Assembly (NCBI RefSeq): GCF_947494875.1
Contig: NZ_CANLWM010000005.1
Span: 310,001-374,000 of the forward strand
Direction: 5' to 3'
Origin: an uncultured Williamsia sp.
Lineage (GTDB): Bacteria; Actinomycetota; Actinomycetes; Mycobacteriales; Mycobacteriaceae
Length of the DNA stretch: 64,000 nt
Shown piece by piece: positions 34,268 through 44,154 of the stretch. Positions within the stretch are counted from its first letter, which is position 1. Each line of letters begins with the position of its first letter. The position numbers were made by a program, and so were the translations under genes. The notes beneath the pieces were generated by a model. That model had not been told where the DNA came from. It made no database searches and was given only the letters and a program-made list of their open reading frames with translations.

Positions 34268-34827
34268 CCGCCCCGCAGGTCGGAGACGCACTCGCCCGCG
34301 CACGGCAGGCGATCGCGACGCACACCCGCCTGGTGCCGGACTTCCCGGAGCCGGGAGTCCAGTTCAAGGACCTCACCCCCGTCCTCGCCGACCCGGAGGG
34401 TCTCGCCGCCGTCACCGCTGCGCTGGCGGAGGCCGCCGGTGACGCCGATCTCGTCGCCGGGATCGACGCCCGCGGCTTCCTGCTCGGCGGGGCGATCGCG
34501 CTGCACCTCGGCGTGGGTGTGGTCGCCGTGCGCAAGGCGGGCAAGCTGCCGCCGCCGGTCCACGCCGAGAGCTACGACCTCGAATACGGATCCGCCTGTC
34601 TGGAGATCCCGGCCGACGGCGTGACCCTGAGCGGGCGGCGGGTGTTCGTCGTGGACGACGTCCTGGCCACCGGCGGGACGCTGAACGCGGCGATCGCGCT
34701 GCTGTCCGCGGCCGGCGCCGACGTCCACGCCGCCGCCGTCGTCATGGAGATCGAGGGTCTGCCGGGCCGCGACGCGGTCCGTGCGGCGCATCCCGACCTC
34801 GTGCTGACGGGTCTCACCACCGGGTGA
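34264..34827 (+). CDS. apt: Adenine phosphoribosyltransferase
   Basis: A 187-aa purine-salvage enzyme converting adenine and PRPP to AMP. The type I PRTase PRPP loop [17 protein letters not shown] is clear, as are the [15 protein letters not shown] and [14 protein letters not shown] segments diagnostic for Apt. GTG 34264 overlaps the secF stop. It lies directly upstream of rel, an arrangement conserved as Rv2584c-Rv2583c and linking purine nucleotide supply with (p)ppGpp metabolism. Confidence 0.94.
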   Translation: MTAPQVGDALARARQAIATHTRLVPDFPEPGVQFKDLTPVLADPEGLAAVTAALAEAAGDADLVAGIDARGFLLGGAIALHLGVGVVAVRKAGKLPPPVHAESYDLEYGSACLEIPADGVTLSGRRVFVVDDVLATGGTLNAAIALLSAAGADVHAAAVVMEIEGLPGRDAVRAAHPDLVLTGLTTG

Positions 34828-34831
34828 GGAC

Positions 34832-34837
34832 TACGAT
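34832..34837 (+). promoter_or_regulatory. Possible -10 element (TACGAT) of rel
   Basis: TACGAT just after the apt stop, followed by a strong GAGGAGGT ribosome-binding site (34846-34853) before ATG 34858. It would give rel a promoter separate from the secDF-apt unit. Confidence 0.4.
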
Positions 34838-34857
34838 CGGCTGACGAGGAGGTGTAG

Positions 34858-37299
34858 ATGGCCGACGACACCACCGCGGGTCCGCGCGACGCGTCCACCG
34901 ACGTCGCCCCCGACACCGGTGTGTCCGCGCCTGCCCCCCGCCTCGCGTCGGACGTCACGACCACCGCCCCGGTCAGCCCCGAGCCCGCCCCCACGGCGCC
35001 GATGCCCACCGCGGCCGAGTCCGTCGCCCAGTCATCCGGGTCGTCGGCGTCGCGACGGGTCCGCGCCCGCCTCGCCCGGCGGATGACCGCCACCCGCAGC
35101 CCGATCCGACCGGTCCTCGAACCGCTCGTCGCGCTGCACCGGGACCTGTACCCGAAGGCCGACGTGGCGCTGCTGCAGCGCGCCTACGACGTCGCCGAGC
35201 GTCACCACGACGGCCAGTTCCGCAAATCCGGTGACCCCTACATCACCCATCCGCTGGCCGTCGCGAGCATCCTCGCCGATCTCGGCATGGACACGACCAC
35301 CCTCGTCGCAGCGTTGCTGCACGACACCGTCGAGGACACCGGCTACAGCCTCGACGCGCTCGCCGCCGACTTCGGCGACGAGGTGGCGCACCTCGTCGAC
35401 GGTGTCACCAAGCTCGACAAGGTCGCTCTCGGGCACGCCGCCGAGGCCGAGACGATCCGCAAGATGATCATCGCGATGGCCCGCGACCCGCGGGTGCTGG
35501 TCATCAAGGTCGCCGACCGCCTGCACAACATGCGCACCATGCGGTTCCTGCCGCCGGAGAAGCAGGCCCGCAAGGCCCGCGAGACCCTCGAGGTGATCGC
35601 GCCGCTCGCGCACCGACTCGGGATGGCCACGGTCAAGTGGGAGCTCGAGGACCTGGCTTTCGCGATCCTGCACCCCAAGCGGTACGAGGAGATCGTCCGG
35701 CTCGTCGCCGACCGTGCCCCGTCGCGGGACACCTACCTCGCGAAGGTCCGCACCGAGATCACGGCGTCGCTCAACGCCGCCCGCATCACGGCGACCGTCG
35801 AGGGCCGACCGAAGCACTACTGGTCGATCTACCAGAAGATGATCGTCAAGGGCCGCGAGTTCGACGACATCCACGATCTCGTCGGCATGCGCATCCTGTG
35901 CGACCAGATCCGCGACTGCTACGCCGCGGTCGGTGTGGTGCACTCGCTGTGGCAGCCGATGGCCGGACGGTTCAAGGACTACATCGCGCAGCCGAGATTC
36001 GGTGTGTACCAGTCGCTGCACACCACGGTGGTCGGACCGGAGGGCAAGCCCCTCGAGGTGCAGATCCGCACCCGCGACATGCACCGCACGGCCGAGTTCG
36101 GCATCGCGGCGCACTGGCGCTACAAGGAGACCCGGGGGCGCAACGGCGCCAAGCACGGCGACGACGCCGCCGAGATCGACGACATGGCGTGGATGCGGCA
36201 GCTGCTCGACTGGCAGCGCGAGGCCGCCGATCCCGGTGAGTTCCTCGAGTCGCTGCGCTACGACCTCGCGGTCAAGGAGATCTTCGTTTTCACCCCCAAG
36301 GGCGACGTCATCACACTGCCCGCGGGATCCACCCCCGTCGACTTCGCCTACGCCGTCCACACCGAGGTCGGCCACCGCTGCATCGGCGCCCGGGTGAACG
36401 GTCGTCTCGTCGCTCTCGAGCGGACCCTGGAGAACGGTGAGGTCGTCGAGGTCTTCACCTCCAAGGCGCCCAACGCCGGACCGTCGCGGGACTGGCAGGG
36501 CTTCGTGGTGTCGCCGCGGGCCAAGGCCAAGATCCGGCAGTGGTTCGCCAAGGAGCGCCGCGAGGAGGCCCTCGAGGCGGGCAAGGACGCGATCGCGAAG
36601 GAGGTCCGTCGCGGCGGACTCCCGTTGCAGCGGTTGATGAACGGTGAGTCGATGGCCGCGATCGCCGCGGAGCTCCGCTACGGCGACGTGTCCGCGCTGT
36701 ACACGGCGATCGGGGAGGGACACGTCTCCGCTCGCCACGTCGTCGGTCGCCTCGTCGCCGCGTTGGGCGGCGTGGACGACGCCGAGGAGGAGCTGGCCGA
36801 GCGGTCGACGCCGTCGACGATGCCGACGCGCCCCCGCCAGACCGGCGACGCCGGCGTCGTGGTGCCCGGTGCCGACGGTGTCCTCGCCAAGCTCGCCAAG
36901 TGCTGCACGCCCGTGCCCGGTGACGAGATCCTCGGCTTCGTCACCCGCGGTGGCGGCATCAGCGTGCACCGCACGGACTGCACGAACGCCGATGCGCTGC
37001 AACAGCAGTCGGAACGCATCATCGAGGTGAAGTGGGCGCCGTCACCGTCGTCGGTGTTCCTCGTCGCGATCCAGGTGGAGGCACTCGACCGGTCGCGACT
37101 GCTGTCCGACGTGACGCGCGTCCTCGCCGACGAGCGTGTCAACATCCTGTCGGCGTCGGTGAACACCAGCCGCGACCGCGTGGCCATCAGCAAGTTCACC
37201 TTCGAGATGGGCGACCCCAAACACCTCGGCCACGTCCTCAACGTGGTCCGCAACGTCGAGGGCGTCTACGACGTCTACCGGGTGACCTCGGCCTCCTGA
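34858..37299 (+). CDS. rel: Bifunctional (p)ppGpp synthetase/hydrolase (Rel)
   Basis: An 813-aa long RSH enzyme, the single stringent-response alarmone synthetase/hydrolase of this lineage. Order: an Ala/Pro/Thr-rich N-terminal tail (about 1-65), HD hydrolase domain with [14 protein letters not shown] and LLHDTVEDT, synthetase domain with [28 protein letters not shown] domain ([25 protein letters not shown]), helical and zinc-finger-type region ([19 protein letters not shown]) and C-terminal ACT domain. The intact HD motif indicates hydrolase competence. Strong GAGGAGGT site; equivalent to Rv2583c. It converges with ppiB. Confidence 0.96.
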   Translation: MADDTTAGPRDASTDVAPDTGVSAPAPRLASDVTTTAPVSPEPAPTAPMPTAAESVAQSSGSSASRRVRARLARRMTATRSPIRPVLEPLVALHRDLYPKADVALLQRAYDVAERHHDGQFRKSGDPYITHPLAVASILADLGMDTTTLVAALLHDTVEDTGYSLDALAADFGDEVAHLVDGVTKLDKVALGHAAEAETIRKMIIAMARDPRVLVIKVADRLHNMRTMRFLPPEKQARKARETLEVIAPLAHRLGMATVKWELEDLAFAILHPKRYEEIVRLVADRAPSRDTYLAKVRTEITASLNAARITATVEGRPKHYWSIYQKMIVKGREFDDIHDLVGMRILCDQIRDCYAAVGVVHSLWQPMAGRFKDYIAQPRFGVYQSLHTTVVGPEGKPLEVQIRTRDMHRTAEFGIAAHWRYKETRGRNGAKHGDDAAEIDDMAWMRQLLDWQREAADPGEFLESLRYDLAVKEIFVFTPKGDVITLPAGSTPVDFAYAVHTEVGHRCIGARVNGRLVALERTLENGEVVEVFTSKAPNAGPSRDWQGFVVSPRAKAKIRQWFAKERREEALEAGKDAIAKEVRRGGLPLQRLMNGESMAAIAAELRYGDVSALYTAIGEGHVSARHVVGRLVAALGGVDDAEEELAERSTPSTMPTRPRQTGDAGVVVPGADGVLAKLAKCCTPVPGDEILGFVTRGGGISVHRTDCTNADALQQQSERIIEVKWAPSPSSVFLVAIQVEALDRSRLLSDVTRVLADERVNILSASVNTSRDRVAISKFTFEMGDPKHLGHVLNVVRNVEGVYDVYRVTSAS

Positions 37300-37325
37300 G
37301 GCACACACGTCGACCGGCGCCGACA

Positions 37326-37442
37326 CCCGCCGAGTGTGCAGCAGATCCGCGCGAACGTGCACACGATCACGTCGAGCCGAGCCGGCGTGAACTCTCGGCG
37401 GGATCCGCTGCACGATCGGCGGGATCTGGTGCACGGTCGAGG
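37326..37442. repeat. Three short intergenic repeats around core GGATCYGSTGCAC
   Basis: Copy A lies on the minus strand at 37326-37349, and copies B and C on the plus strand at 37400-37423 and 37421-37442, tandem with a 21-base period. All share GGATCYGSTGCAC followed by two or three bases and TCG. They fill the 191-base gap between the convergent rel and ppiB stops. A and B/C face each other, so a cruciform or RNA hairpin with a ~50-base loop could form. No open frame is credible here. Nature unknown; possibly a REP-like element. Confidence 0.55.
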
Positions 37443-37490
37443 ATTTGGGCGCGGCGTTCTGACGCCTCCGGCTCAGTGGTGAGGGCCGGA

Positions 37491-38531
37491 TCAGCTGACG
37501 GTGGCCTTCTCGATCGTCGTGGTCAGCTTCGGGGTGCCGTCGCCCGGCGTGGGGGCGTAGGTCACCGCGCCGGTGTTCGGGTCCTGCTGCGGGCGGATGG
37601 ACGGGGTGATGCCGCCCTTCGAGATCTTGTCCAGGACCGGCAGGCCGGACGGGTCGATCGACCCGACGACGCTGTAGTTCGGGGGGAGCTGGCTGTCGTT
37701 GATCGCGATGAACAGCTGCGACGAGCCGGTGTTCTGGCCCTGCGCCTGTCCACCCTGACCGGTCTGATAGCTGTTCGCGATCGCCACCGTCCCGCGTGGG
37801 TAGACGACCGAGCTCGGCACGCCGAGCGCGGCGAGCTGCGGGTCCTGGGGGATCACCTTCAGGTTCGTCGGGAACTCGTCCGGGCTCGACCATCCGGGCC
37901 CCCCGGCGCCGGTGCCCGTCGGGTCGCCGCACTGCAGGACCGCGATCTTGCCCGCGCCACCCTCGGTGAGGCGGTGGCAGGTGGTGCCGTTGTAGTACCC
38001 GTCCTTGATCAGGGACACGACCGCGCCGACGTTGCACGGCGCCTCCGACCGCTTCAGCGTGATCGGCAACGTGCCCTGCGTGGTGTCCAGTGTCGCCTGC
38101 AGGTCACCCTTCTTCAGCTGACGGTCCGCGGGGATCGGCGCGGTGCGCTGCTTGGTCTTCCCGGCGACGAACTCGTCGCGGTACTGCTCGGCGAGCGTGC
38201 GCTGCTCGGGGCTCAGGTTCGGCGGGATCTGCGGGGAACTGTTGAAGGGGTTCTCCGACGCCGGGGTGGGGGTGAACTGGCACGCGGTGTAGCGGGCCTT
38301 CTCGCGGTCGTCGAGGACCTTGTTGGTGATCAGGGTCGCGCCCGTCGCCACCACCACCACGGCCACCACGATCGAGGTCGTCAGGATGATGCGCTTGCGC
38401 CGCCGGGCGGCGGCCTCCTGGGCACCGAGCTTCTGCTCGAGCTTCCGCTTGGCCTCGGCCCGCCGCTGTTCGTTCGTGAGCTGGTCGCCGCCGTCCGGGA
38501 TGTCCTCGCCGGGATTCTCGGTGTTCGGCAC
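37491..38531 (-). CDS. ppiB: Membrane-anchored cyclophilin-type peptidylprolyl isomerase
   Basis: A 346-aa protein with a charged cytoplasmic N-terminus (about 1-47), a single membrane helix (IILTTSIVVAVVVVATGATL) and an extracytoplasmic cyclophilin domain. Cyclophilin motifs include NVGAVVSLIKDGYYNGTTCHRL, NTGSSQLFIAINDSQLPPNYSVVGSI and KISKGG. It probably assists folding of exported proteins. The canonical FHR and W residues of human cyclophilin are partly replaced, as in actinobacterial homologues. AGGAG precedes ATG 38531. It is equivalent to Rv2582. Confidence 0.92.
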   Translation of the reverse strand: MPNTENPGEDIPDGGDQLTNEQRRAEAKRKLEQKLGAQEAAARRRKRIILTTSIVVAVVVVATGATLITNKVLDDREKARYTACQFTPTPASENPFNSSPQIPPNLSPEQRTLAEQYRDEFVAGKTKQRTAPIPADRQLKKGDLQATLDTTQGTLPITLKRSEAPCNVGAVVSLIKDGYYNGTTCHRLTEGGAGKIAVLQCGDPTGTGAGGPGWSSPDEFPTNLKVIPQDPQLAALGVPSSVVYPRGTVAIANSYQTGQGGQAQGQNTGSSQLFIAINDSQLPPNYSVVGSIDPSGLPVLDKISKGGITPSIRPQQDPNTGAVTYAPTPGDGTPKLTTTIEKATVS

Positions 38532-38753
38532 AGCTCTCCTGACCTGGTCGATGACGGTGATCCGACGGGTCGTCGGGGCTCACGCAGCCGGTGCGGGGCA
38601 CAGTCGGTGACCTGCCCGAGACGCACCGTACGGGCAGGGTCGCCGGTGTGAGTGTGCCAGGACTCCCTGTGAATCGTCCCGACCGGGTCTCGGCCACGTC
38701 ACCGTTGTCCGCGGGTTTGCCATGATGGAGGTTCCGACCACGACGGGAGACGC

Positions 38754-39476
38754 ATGCTGATCACGGGGTTCGCCGCGGGCGTGTTCGCGACGAACTGTTA
38801 TGTCGTCGCCGATCGACCGGGCGCGGACGCGGTGATCATCGACCCCGGGCAGGATGCGGCCCCCACGGTGACCGAACTGCTCGACGAGCACGGGCTCACG
38901 CCGGTGGCGGTGCTGCTGACCCACGGTCACCTCGACCACACGTGGAACGCGGCCGACCTGTGCGAGCAGTACGGGATCCCCGCCTACATCCATCCCGCCG
39001 ACCGCCCGATGCTGGCGGACCCGGCGGCCGGGATCGGCCCCGCGCTGTCGTCGCTGATCGGCGACCTGACGTTCGCCGAACCGGACAAGGTGGTCGAGTT
39101 CGTCGACGGGCACGCGGTGGAGCTCGCGGGCATCCGATTCGACGTCGCCGTGGCGCCCGGACACACCCAGGGCTCGGTGCTGCTCACCGTCACGGTGCCC
39201 ACCGACGACGCCGAGGTGCCGGTCTGTTTCTCCGGCGACGTACTCTTTGCGGGTTCCATCGGCCGGACGGACCTGCCGGGCGGCGACCACCAGCAGCTGC
39301 TGGACAGCATCGCCACCACACTGCTCACCCGCTCCGACGACACCCAGGTGCTGCCCGGCCACGGGCCGCAGACGTCGGTGGGACGCGAGCGCGCCACCAA
39401 CCCGTTCCTGGCCGACCTGCCGGGAGCCGGGCCCGACGCCGCCGCGCACCCCCGGAAAGGACGACACGGACTGTGA
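38754..39476 (+). CDS. MBL-fold metal-dependent hydrolase (glyoxalase II-like)
   Basis: A 240-aa metallo-beta-lactamase-fold hydrolase. Metal ligands: [11 protein letters not shown] (HxHxDH), the [10 protein letters not shown] histidine, the SGDVLF aspartate and LPGHGPQT. This set fits glyoxalase II-like thioester hydrolases (Rv2581c). The substrate is uncertain because mycothiol replaces glutathione in these bacteria. A GGGAG site precedes ATG 38754. Its stop overlaps hisS by GTGA. The 222-base gap to the divergent ppiB start holds no other gene I can support. Confidence 0.88.
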   Translation: MLITGFAAGVFATNCYVVADRPGADAVIIDPGQDAAPTVTELLDEHGLTPVAVLLTHGHLDHTWNAADLCEQYGIPAYIHPADRPMLADPAAGIGPALSSLIGDLTFAEPDKVVEFVDGHAVELAGIRFDVAVAPGHTQGSVLLTVTVPTDDAEVPVCFSGDVLFAGSIGRTDLPGGDHQQLLDSIATTLLTRSDDTQVLPGHGPQTSVGRERATNPFLADLPGAGPDAAAHPRKGRHGL

Positions 39477-40792
39477 GCGCAGACGCGCCCGGATCGAGCC
39501 CCACCCCCACCCCCACCCCCACCCCCACCCCGTCGGCGTTCCAGGCGCCGCGCGGCGTCCCCGACTACCTCCCCCCGACGTCGGCGACGTTCCTCGCCGT
39601 CCGCGACACGCTGAGTCAGGCGGCGCGACTCGCCGGCTATTCACATGTCGAGCTGCCCGTGTTCGAGGACACCGCGCTGTTCGCCCGCGGCGTCGGCGAG
39701 TCGACCGACGTCGTGTCGAAGGAGATGTACACCTTCGCCGACCGCGGTGAGCGGTCGGTGACGCTGCGTCCGGAGGGCACCGCCGGCGTCATGCGCGCGG
39801 TGATCCAGCACGGACTCGACCGCGGACAGCTGCCCGTCAAGCTCACGTACCACGGTCCGTTCTTCCGGTACGAGAAGCCGCAGACCGGCCGGTATCGGCA
39901 GCTGCAGCAGGTGGGGGTCGAGGCGATCGGTGTCGACGACCCGGCGCTCGACGCCGAGGTGATCGCCATCGCCGACGAGGGCTACCGCCGACTCGGACTG
40001 ACCGGTTACCGCCTCGAACTGACCTCGCTGGGCGACGACACCTGTCGCCCGCAGTACCGGGAGACGTTGCAGCAGTTCCTGTTCGGTCTCGATCTGGACG
40101 ACGAGACGCGGCGTCGCGCGGAGATAAACCCGCTGCGTGTCCTCGACGACAAGCGGCCGGAGATCCGGGCCGCGACCGCCGACGCGCCGCTGATGCTCGA
40201 CCACCTGTCGGACTCGGTCGCCGAGCACTTCGCCGCGGTCCGACGGCACCTCGACGCCCTCGGCGTCCGCTACGAGATCAACCCGCGCCTGGTCCGCGGC
40301 CTCGACTACTACACGAAGACGACCTTCGAGTTCGTCCACGACGGTCTCGGCGCGCAGTCGGGCATCGGCGGCGGTGGCCGCTACGACGGCCTCATGCGTC
40401 ACCTCGGAGGCAAGCAGGAGCTGTCGGGCATCGGGTACGGACTCGGCGTCGACCGTACGGTCCTCGCGCTGGAGGCCGAGCAGCTCACGGCCACCACGGG
40501 TGGTCGGTGCACGGTGTTCGGTGTCCCGATGGGCGACGCGGCCCGCGACCGGATGGTGGCGCTGGCCGGTGAGTTCCGCGCCCGCGGCGTCGCCGTCGAC
40601 ATCGCCTACGGCGGACGGGGACTCAAGGGTGCGATGAAGGCCGCCGACCGCTCCGGGGCCCGCTGGGCGCTGGTCCTCGGCGACCGCGAGCTCGAGTCGG
40701 GTCAGGTGGAGGTCAAGGACCTGACCGACGGATCCCAGCGCACCGCCGCGCTCGACGCCGTCGTCGGCGAGATCGTCGCGTCGGCGGGCTGA
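39473..40792 (+). CDS. hisS: Histidyl-tRNA synthetase
   Basis: A 439-aa class II synthetase charging tRNA-His. Signatures: the [20 protein letters not shown] segment, motif 2 [30 protein letters not shown] (HisA) and GGGGRYDGL (HisB). GTG 39473 overlaps the upstream MBL gene stop. Relative to mycobacterial HisS the N-terminus has an added Pro-Thr tract encoded by a hexanucleotide repeat before [11 protein letters not shown]. The rest is of normal length. It is equivalent to Rv2580c. Confidence 0.95.
   Translation: MSADAPGSSPTPTPTPTPTPSAFQAPRGVPDYLPPTSATFLAVRDTLSQAARLAGYSHVELPVFEDTALFARGVGESTDVVSKEMYTFADRGERSVTLRPEGTAGVMRAVIQHGLDRGQLPVKLTYHGPFFRYEKPQTGRYRQLQQVGVEAIGVDDPALDAEVIAIADEGYRRLGLTGYRLELTSLGDDTCRPQYRETLQQFLFGLDLDDETRRRAEINPLRVLDDKRPEIRAATADAPLMLDHLSDSVAEHFAAVRRHLDALGVRYEINPRLVRGLDYYTKTTFEFVHDGLGAQSGIGGGGRYDGLMRHLGGKQELSGIGYGLGVDRTVLALEAEQLTATTGGRCTVFGVPMGDAARDRMVALAGEFRARGVAVDIAYGGRGLKGAMKAADRSGARWALVLGDRELESGQVEVKDLTDGSQRTAALDAVVGEIVASAG
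39499..39531 (+). repeat. CCCCAC-type hexanucleotide repeat in hisS
   Basis: About five tandem copies of a CCACCC hexamer, encoding alternating Pro and Thr at residues 10-18 of HisS. Copy changes keep the frame because the unit is six bases. No in-frame start is seen between the repeat and the conserved HisS core, so it is translated if GTG 39473 is the start. Confidence 0.85.
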
Positions 40793-40807
40793 CCCGCCCG
40801 CCCCTGC

Positions 40808-42445
40808 TCAGACGAGGCGGTCCTCGAGTCGACCGCCGTCCATCGTCCATCGCCGTGTGGCGCGGACCGTGTCGAGCATGCGTCGGTCGTGCGTGACCAG
40901 CAGCAGGGTGCCGTCGAAGCTGTCGAGCGCGGACTCGAGCTGTTCGATCGCGGGCAGGTCGAGGTGGTTCGTCGGCTCGTCGAGCACGAGCAGGTTCACC
41001 CCGCGGGCCTGCAGCAGTGCCAGTGCCGCGCGCGTGCGTTCGCCGGGGGAGAGGTCGGCGGCGGGACGTAGCGCGTCGTCGCCGCGGAGGCCGAACTTCG
41101 CGAGCAGCGTCCGCACGTCGGCCTCCGTCTCGTCCGGGACCCGGTCGCGGAACGCCTCGGTGAGCGACTGCGGCCCGGTGAAGACGCCTCGGGCCTGGTC
41201 GATCTCGCCGAGTTCGACCCCCGACCCGGTCGAGACGGTGCCGCGGTCGGGTGGTGTACGCCCGAGGATCACCGACAGCAGCGTCGACTTCCCGGACCCG
41301 TTGCGGCCGGTCACCAGGATGCGGTCGCCGGCGTCGATGCTCGTCGAGACGGGCCCCAGGGTGAAGTCGTCGCGGGTGACGACGACGTCGTGCAGTGTCG
41401 CGACCACGCCACCGCCCCGGGGTGCGCGGGCGATCTCCATGCGGAGTTCCCATTCCTTGCGGGGTTCCTCGACGACGTCGAGTCGTTCGATCCGTCGTTG
41501 CGTCTGACGGGCTTTCGCCGCCTGCTTCTCCGTCGACTCCGCCCGGTGTTTGCGGGTGATGGTGTCGTTGTCGGTGGCCTTGCGGCGGGCGTTGCGGACA
41601 CCGTGCTCGAGCCAGTTGCGTTGAGTACGAACGCGTTCCTCGAGTCCCGCCTTGGTGTCGGCGTACTCCTCGAAGCGTTCCCGCGCATGGCGCCGAGCGA
41701 TCTCCCGTTCGGCGAGGTAGGCCTCGTAGCCACCGGAGTACGCGGCGACGGTGTTCTGTGCGCGGTCGAGTTCGACGATCCCGGTGGCGGTGCGGGCGAG
41801 GAACTCCCGGTCGTGGCTGACCAGCATCATCGCCGCCGGGGTCTCCTGGACGAAGCGTTCGAGGCGTGCGAGGCCCGCGAGGTCGAGGTCGTTGGTGGGC
41901 TCGTCGAGGAGCAGGACGTCGAAGCGGGACAACAGGATCGCGGCGAGACCGGCGCGGGCCGCCTGCCCACCGGACAGCGCGGTCATCGCCGTGGCCGGAT
42001 CGACGTCGAGACCGACGTCGGCGAGGGCACCGGCGACCCGGTCGTCGAGGTCGGCTCCGCCGAGGGCGAGCCACCGTTCGAGCGCCGGCGTGTAGGTGTC
42101 GTCGGTCGCGTCGGCGAGTGCCGCCGCGGCGGTGTCCATCGCGTCCTGCGCATCCGTGACACCCGTGCGGCGGGAGAGGAATGCCAGGACCGACTCGTCG
42201 GGACGTCGGTCGACCTCCTGGGTGAGGAGCCCGATGGTGGCGTCGGGCGGGGTGAGGGTGATCGCGCCGGTGTGATCGGCGTCGGACACGCCCGCGATCA
42301 CACCGAGCAGCGTCGACTTCCCCGCGCCGTTGGCACCGACGAGCCCGACGACATCGCCGGGTGCCACGACCAGGTCGAGCCCGTCGAACAGGACGCGGTT
42401 GCCCCGCGATGCGCCGACGTCGTCCAGGTGCAGGACCGCGCTCAT
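40808..42445 (-). CDS. ABC-F family ATP-binding protein
   Basis: A 545-aa cytosolic protein with two ATP-binding cassettes and no membrane domain. First cassette: GANGAGKST, LSGGQAARAGL and LLLDEPTNDLDL. Second: GRNGSGKST, LSPGERTRAAL and LLVLDEPTNHLDL. The basic coiled linker between them (RHARERFEEYADTKAGLEER to TEKQAAKARQTQRRIERLD) is the ABC-F P-site tRNA-interaction motif. Members act on ribosomes, either as translation factors or in antibiotic protection; a specific role is not evident. Its ATG overlaps the stop of the upstream DUF885 gene. Confidence 0.9.
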   Translation of the reverse strand: MSAVLHLDDVGASRGNRVLFDGLDLVVAPGDVVGLVGANGAGKSTLLGVIAGVSDADHTGAITLTPPDATIGLLTQEVDRRPDESVLAFLSRRTGVTDAQDAMDTAAAALADATDDTYTPALERWLALGGADLDDRVAGALADVGLDVDPATAMTALSGGQAARAGLAAILLSRFDVLLLDEPTNDLDLAGLARLERFVQETPAAMMLVSHDREFLARTATGIVELDRAQNTVAAYSGGYEAYLAEREIARRHARERFEEYADTKAGLEERVRTQRNWLEHGVRNARRKATDNDTITRKHRAESTEKQAAKARQTQRRIERLDVVEEPRKEWELRMEIARAPRGGGVVATLHDVVVTRDDFTLGPVSTSIDAGDRILVTGRNGSGKSTLLSVILGRTPPDRGTVSTGSGVELGEIDQARGVFTGPQSLTEAFRDRVPDETEADVRTLLAKFGLRGDDALRPAADLSPGERTRAALALLQARGVNLLVLDEPTNHLDLPAIEQLESALDSFDGTLLLVTHDRRMLDTVRATRRWTMDGGRLEDRLV

Positions 42446-44097
42446 GCCCCGATCAGTTCGGATCGCAGCACATCGAGGCTGACACCGCCGAGACGCAGTG
42501 CGCGCGTGTGGAACTCCTTCAGCGTGCCGTCGGGGTGTGCCGTGCGGAACTCGTCGCGCGCCTGTTCCCAGACGCGTTGGCCGAGGGCGTACGACGGCGC
42601 CTGCCCCGGCCATCCCAGGTATCGGTTGCGTTCGAACATCAGCACCGTCCGGTCCATCGCGACGGCCTGGGTCAGGAACGACCACATCGTGTCGGCGTCC
42701 CACGTCCCGCCGCCGACCGACTCGGGGGCCGGCAGACCGCAGTGCAGACCGATGTCGACGACGACCCGTGCGGCGCGCAGACGCTGGGAGTCGAGCATGC
42801 CCATCCGGTCGCCGTCGTCGTCGAGCCAGCCGAGGTCGGCCATGAGGCGCTCGGCGTAGAGAGCCCACCCCTCGCCGTGGCCCGAGGTGAACGAGGCCAG
42901 CTTGCGCCACCGGTTGAGTTCCGGGCTCACCATCGCCGACCCGATCTGCAGGTGGTGGCCCGGCACACCCTCGTGGAAGACGGTGGTCGTCTCCTGCCAG
43001 GTGTGGAACACGTCCTGCTCCGGCGGCACCGACCACCACATGCGGCCGGGGCGGCGCATGTCCTCGCTGGGCGCGGTGTAGTAGATGATCCCGGTGGCCG
43101 ACGGTGCGAGCATGCACTGCAGTGCCGTCAGGTTCTCGGGGATCTCGAAGTGGGTGTCGCGCACCGCGTCCAGCGAGCGGTCGGAGAGTTCCTGCATCCA
43201 CGCGACGAACGCGTCGCGGTCGGTGACGCGGTGGCGGGGGTCCTCGTCGAGCGCCGCGAGCGCGCCGGCCACACCCGCGCCCGGGGCGATGCGCTCGGCC
43301 AGGCTCTCCTGCTCGGCCACGATGGTGGCGAGGTGGTCCAGACCCCAGGCGTAGGCCTCGTCGGGGTCGATCGCCGTGCCCACGAACTCGGCCGACCACA
43401 GGCGGTACACGTCGCGCCCGACGGCGTCGGCGGGATCGGCGCGATCGGCGACGGATTCCCGCAGGTGCCGTTGCAGCCGCGAGAACGCCTCTCCCGCGGC
43501 GGCGTGCGCGAGGTCGAGATGGCGCTGCATCGACGGGTCCTGCGCGACCACCCGGTCGACCGTGGCGCGGACCGCGTCCGCGGCGGTGCCGCACTGGTCG
43601 GCGACGAGGCCGACCTGTCGGCGGGCGATCGGCGGGCCCGAGGCCAGTCGACGGTCGAGGCCGGCGATGACGGTGTCGACGGCGGTGGGTATCGCGGTCA
43701 CGCGGGCGAGGACGGCGCCGCGATCGGCCTCGTCGTCGACGCCCATCAGGTCGAACACGTCGCGGATCGCCTGCAACGGCGAGGCGATGACGTTGATCTC
43801 GCCGACGCGCAGCCCCGCGTCGTCGACGGCGACGGCCCGCGACAACTGGTCGGTCATCGTGGCGATGGTGACGCGGTCGACGTCGTCGGCCGGTGTCGCC
43901 GTCGACAGTCGGCGCAGGGTGTCGCGGATGATGTCGGTGCGCTCGGCGACCGCGGCGGGGGAGTAGTCGGTGAGCCGGTGCTCGTGGCCCGACACACCGA
44001 GATCCGTGGCGGCGATCGGGTCCGCGGCACACACGCGGGCGAGGTGGTCCTCGGCGATCGCGTCGACCTCCGTGGGGGTACGGGCGGGGGTGCTCAC
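42442..44097 (-). CDS. DUF885 family protein, putative zinc metallopeptidase
   Basis: A 551-aa soluble protein of the DUF885 family. The metal motif HEGVPGHHLQI (HExxxH-like, in TTVFHEGVPGHHLQ) about two-thirds along, the ALYAERLMADLGWLDD segment and the C-terminal PDGTLKEFHTRALRLGGVSLDVL are typical. Homologues are assigned as dipeptidyl carboxypeptidase-like peptidases, but activity has been shown for few. No signal peptide. GTG start at 44097. Its stop overlaps the ABC-F start (ATGA), so the two are co-translated. Confidence 0.85.
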   Translation of the reverse strand: MSTPARTPTEVDAIAEDHLARVCAADPIAATDLGVSGHEHRLTDYSPAAVAERTDIIRDTLRRLSTATPADDVDRVTIATMTDQLSRAVAVDDAGLRVGEINVIASPLQAIRDVFDLMGVDDEADRGAVLARVTAIPTAVDTVIAGLDRRLASGPPIARRQVGLVADQCGTAADAVRATVDRVVAQDPSMQRHLDLAHAAAGEAFSRLQRHLRESVADRADPADAVGRDVYRLWSAEFVGTAIDPDEAYAWGLDHLATIVAEQESLAERIAPGAGVAGALAALDEDPRHRVTDRDAFVAWMQELSDRSLDAVRDTHFEIPENLTALQCMLAPSATGIIYYTAPSEDMRRPGRMWWSVPPEQDVFHTWQETTTVFHEGVPGHHLQIGSAMVSPELNRWRKLASFTSGHGEGWALYAERLMADLGWLDDDGDRMGMLDSQRLRAARVVVDIGLHCGLPAPESVGGGTWDADTMWSFLTQAVAMDRTVLMFERNRYLGWPGQAPSYALGQRVWEQARDEFRTAHPDGTLKEFHTRALRLGGVSLDVLRSELIGA

Positions 44098-44154
44098 AGG
44101 CGGGCTCCTCGTGTCGGTGCTGTTGTCGGCGGACCTGTTCCCACAGGCCGGGAT

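Noticed and set aside
35032-37002. 656-codon minus-strand open frame opposite rel
   Set aside because: Rel is complete on the plus strand with all domains; the opposite frame has no motif.
39499-39531. CRISPR-like or minisatellite array
   Set aside because: The unit is six bases without spacers; it is an in-frame coding microsatellite.
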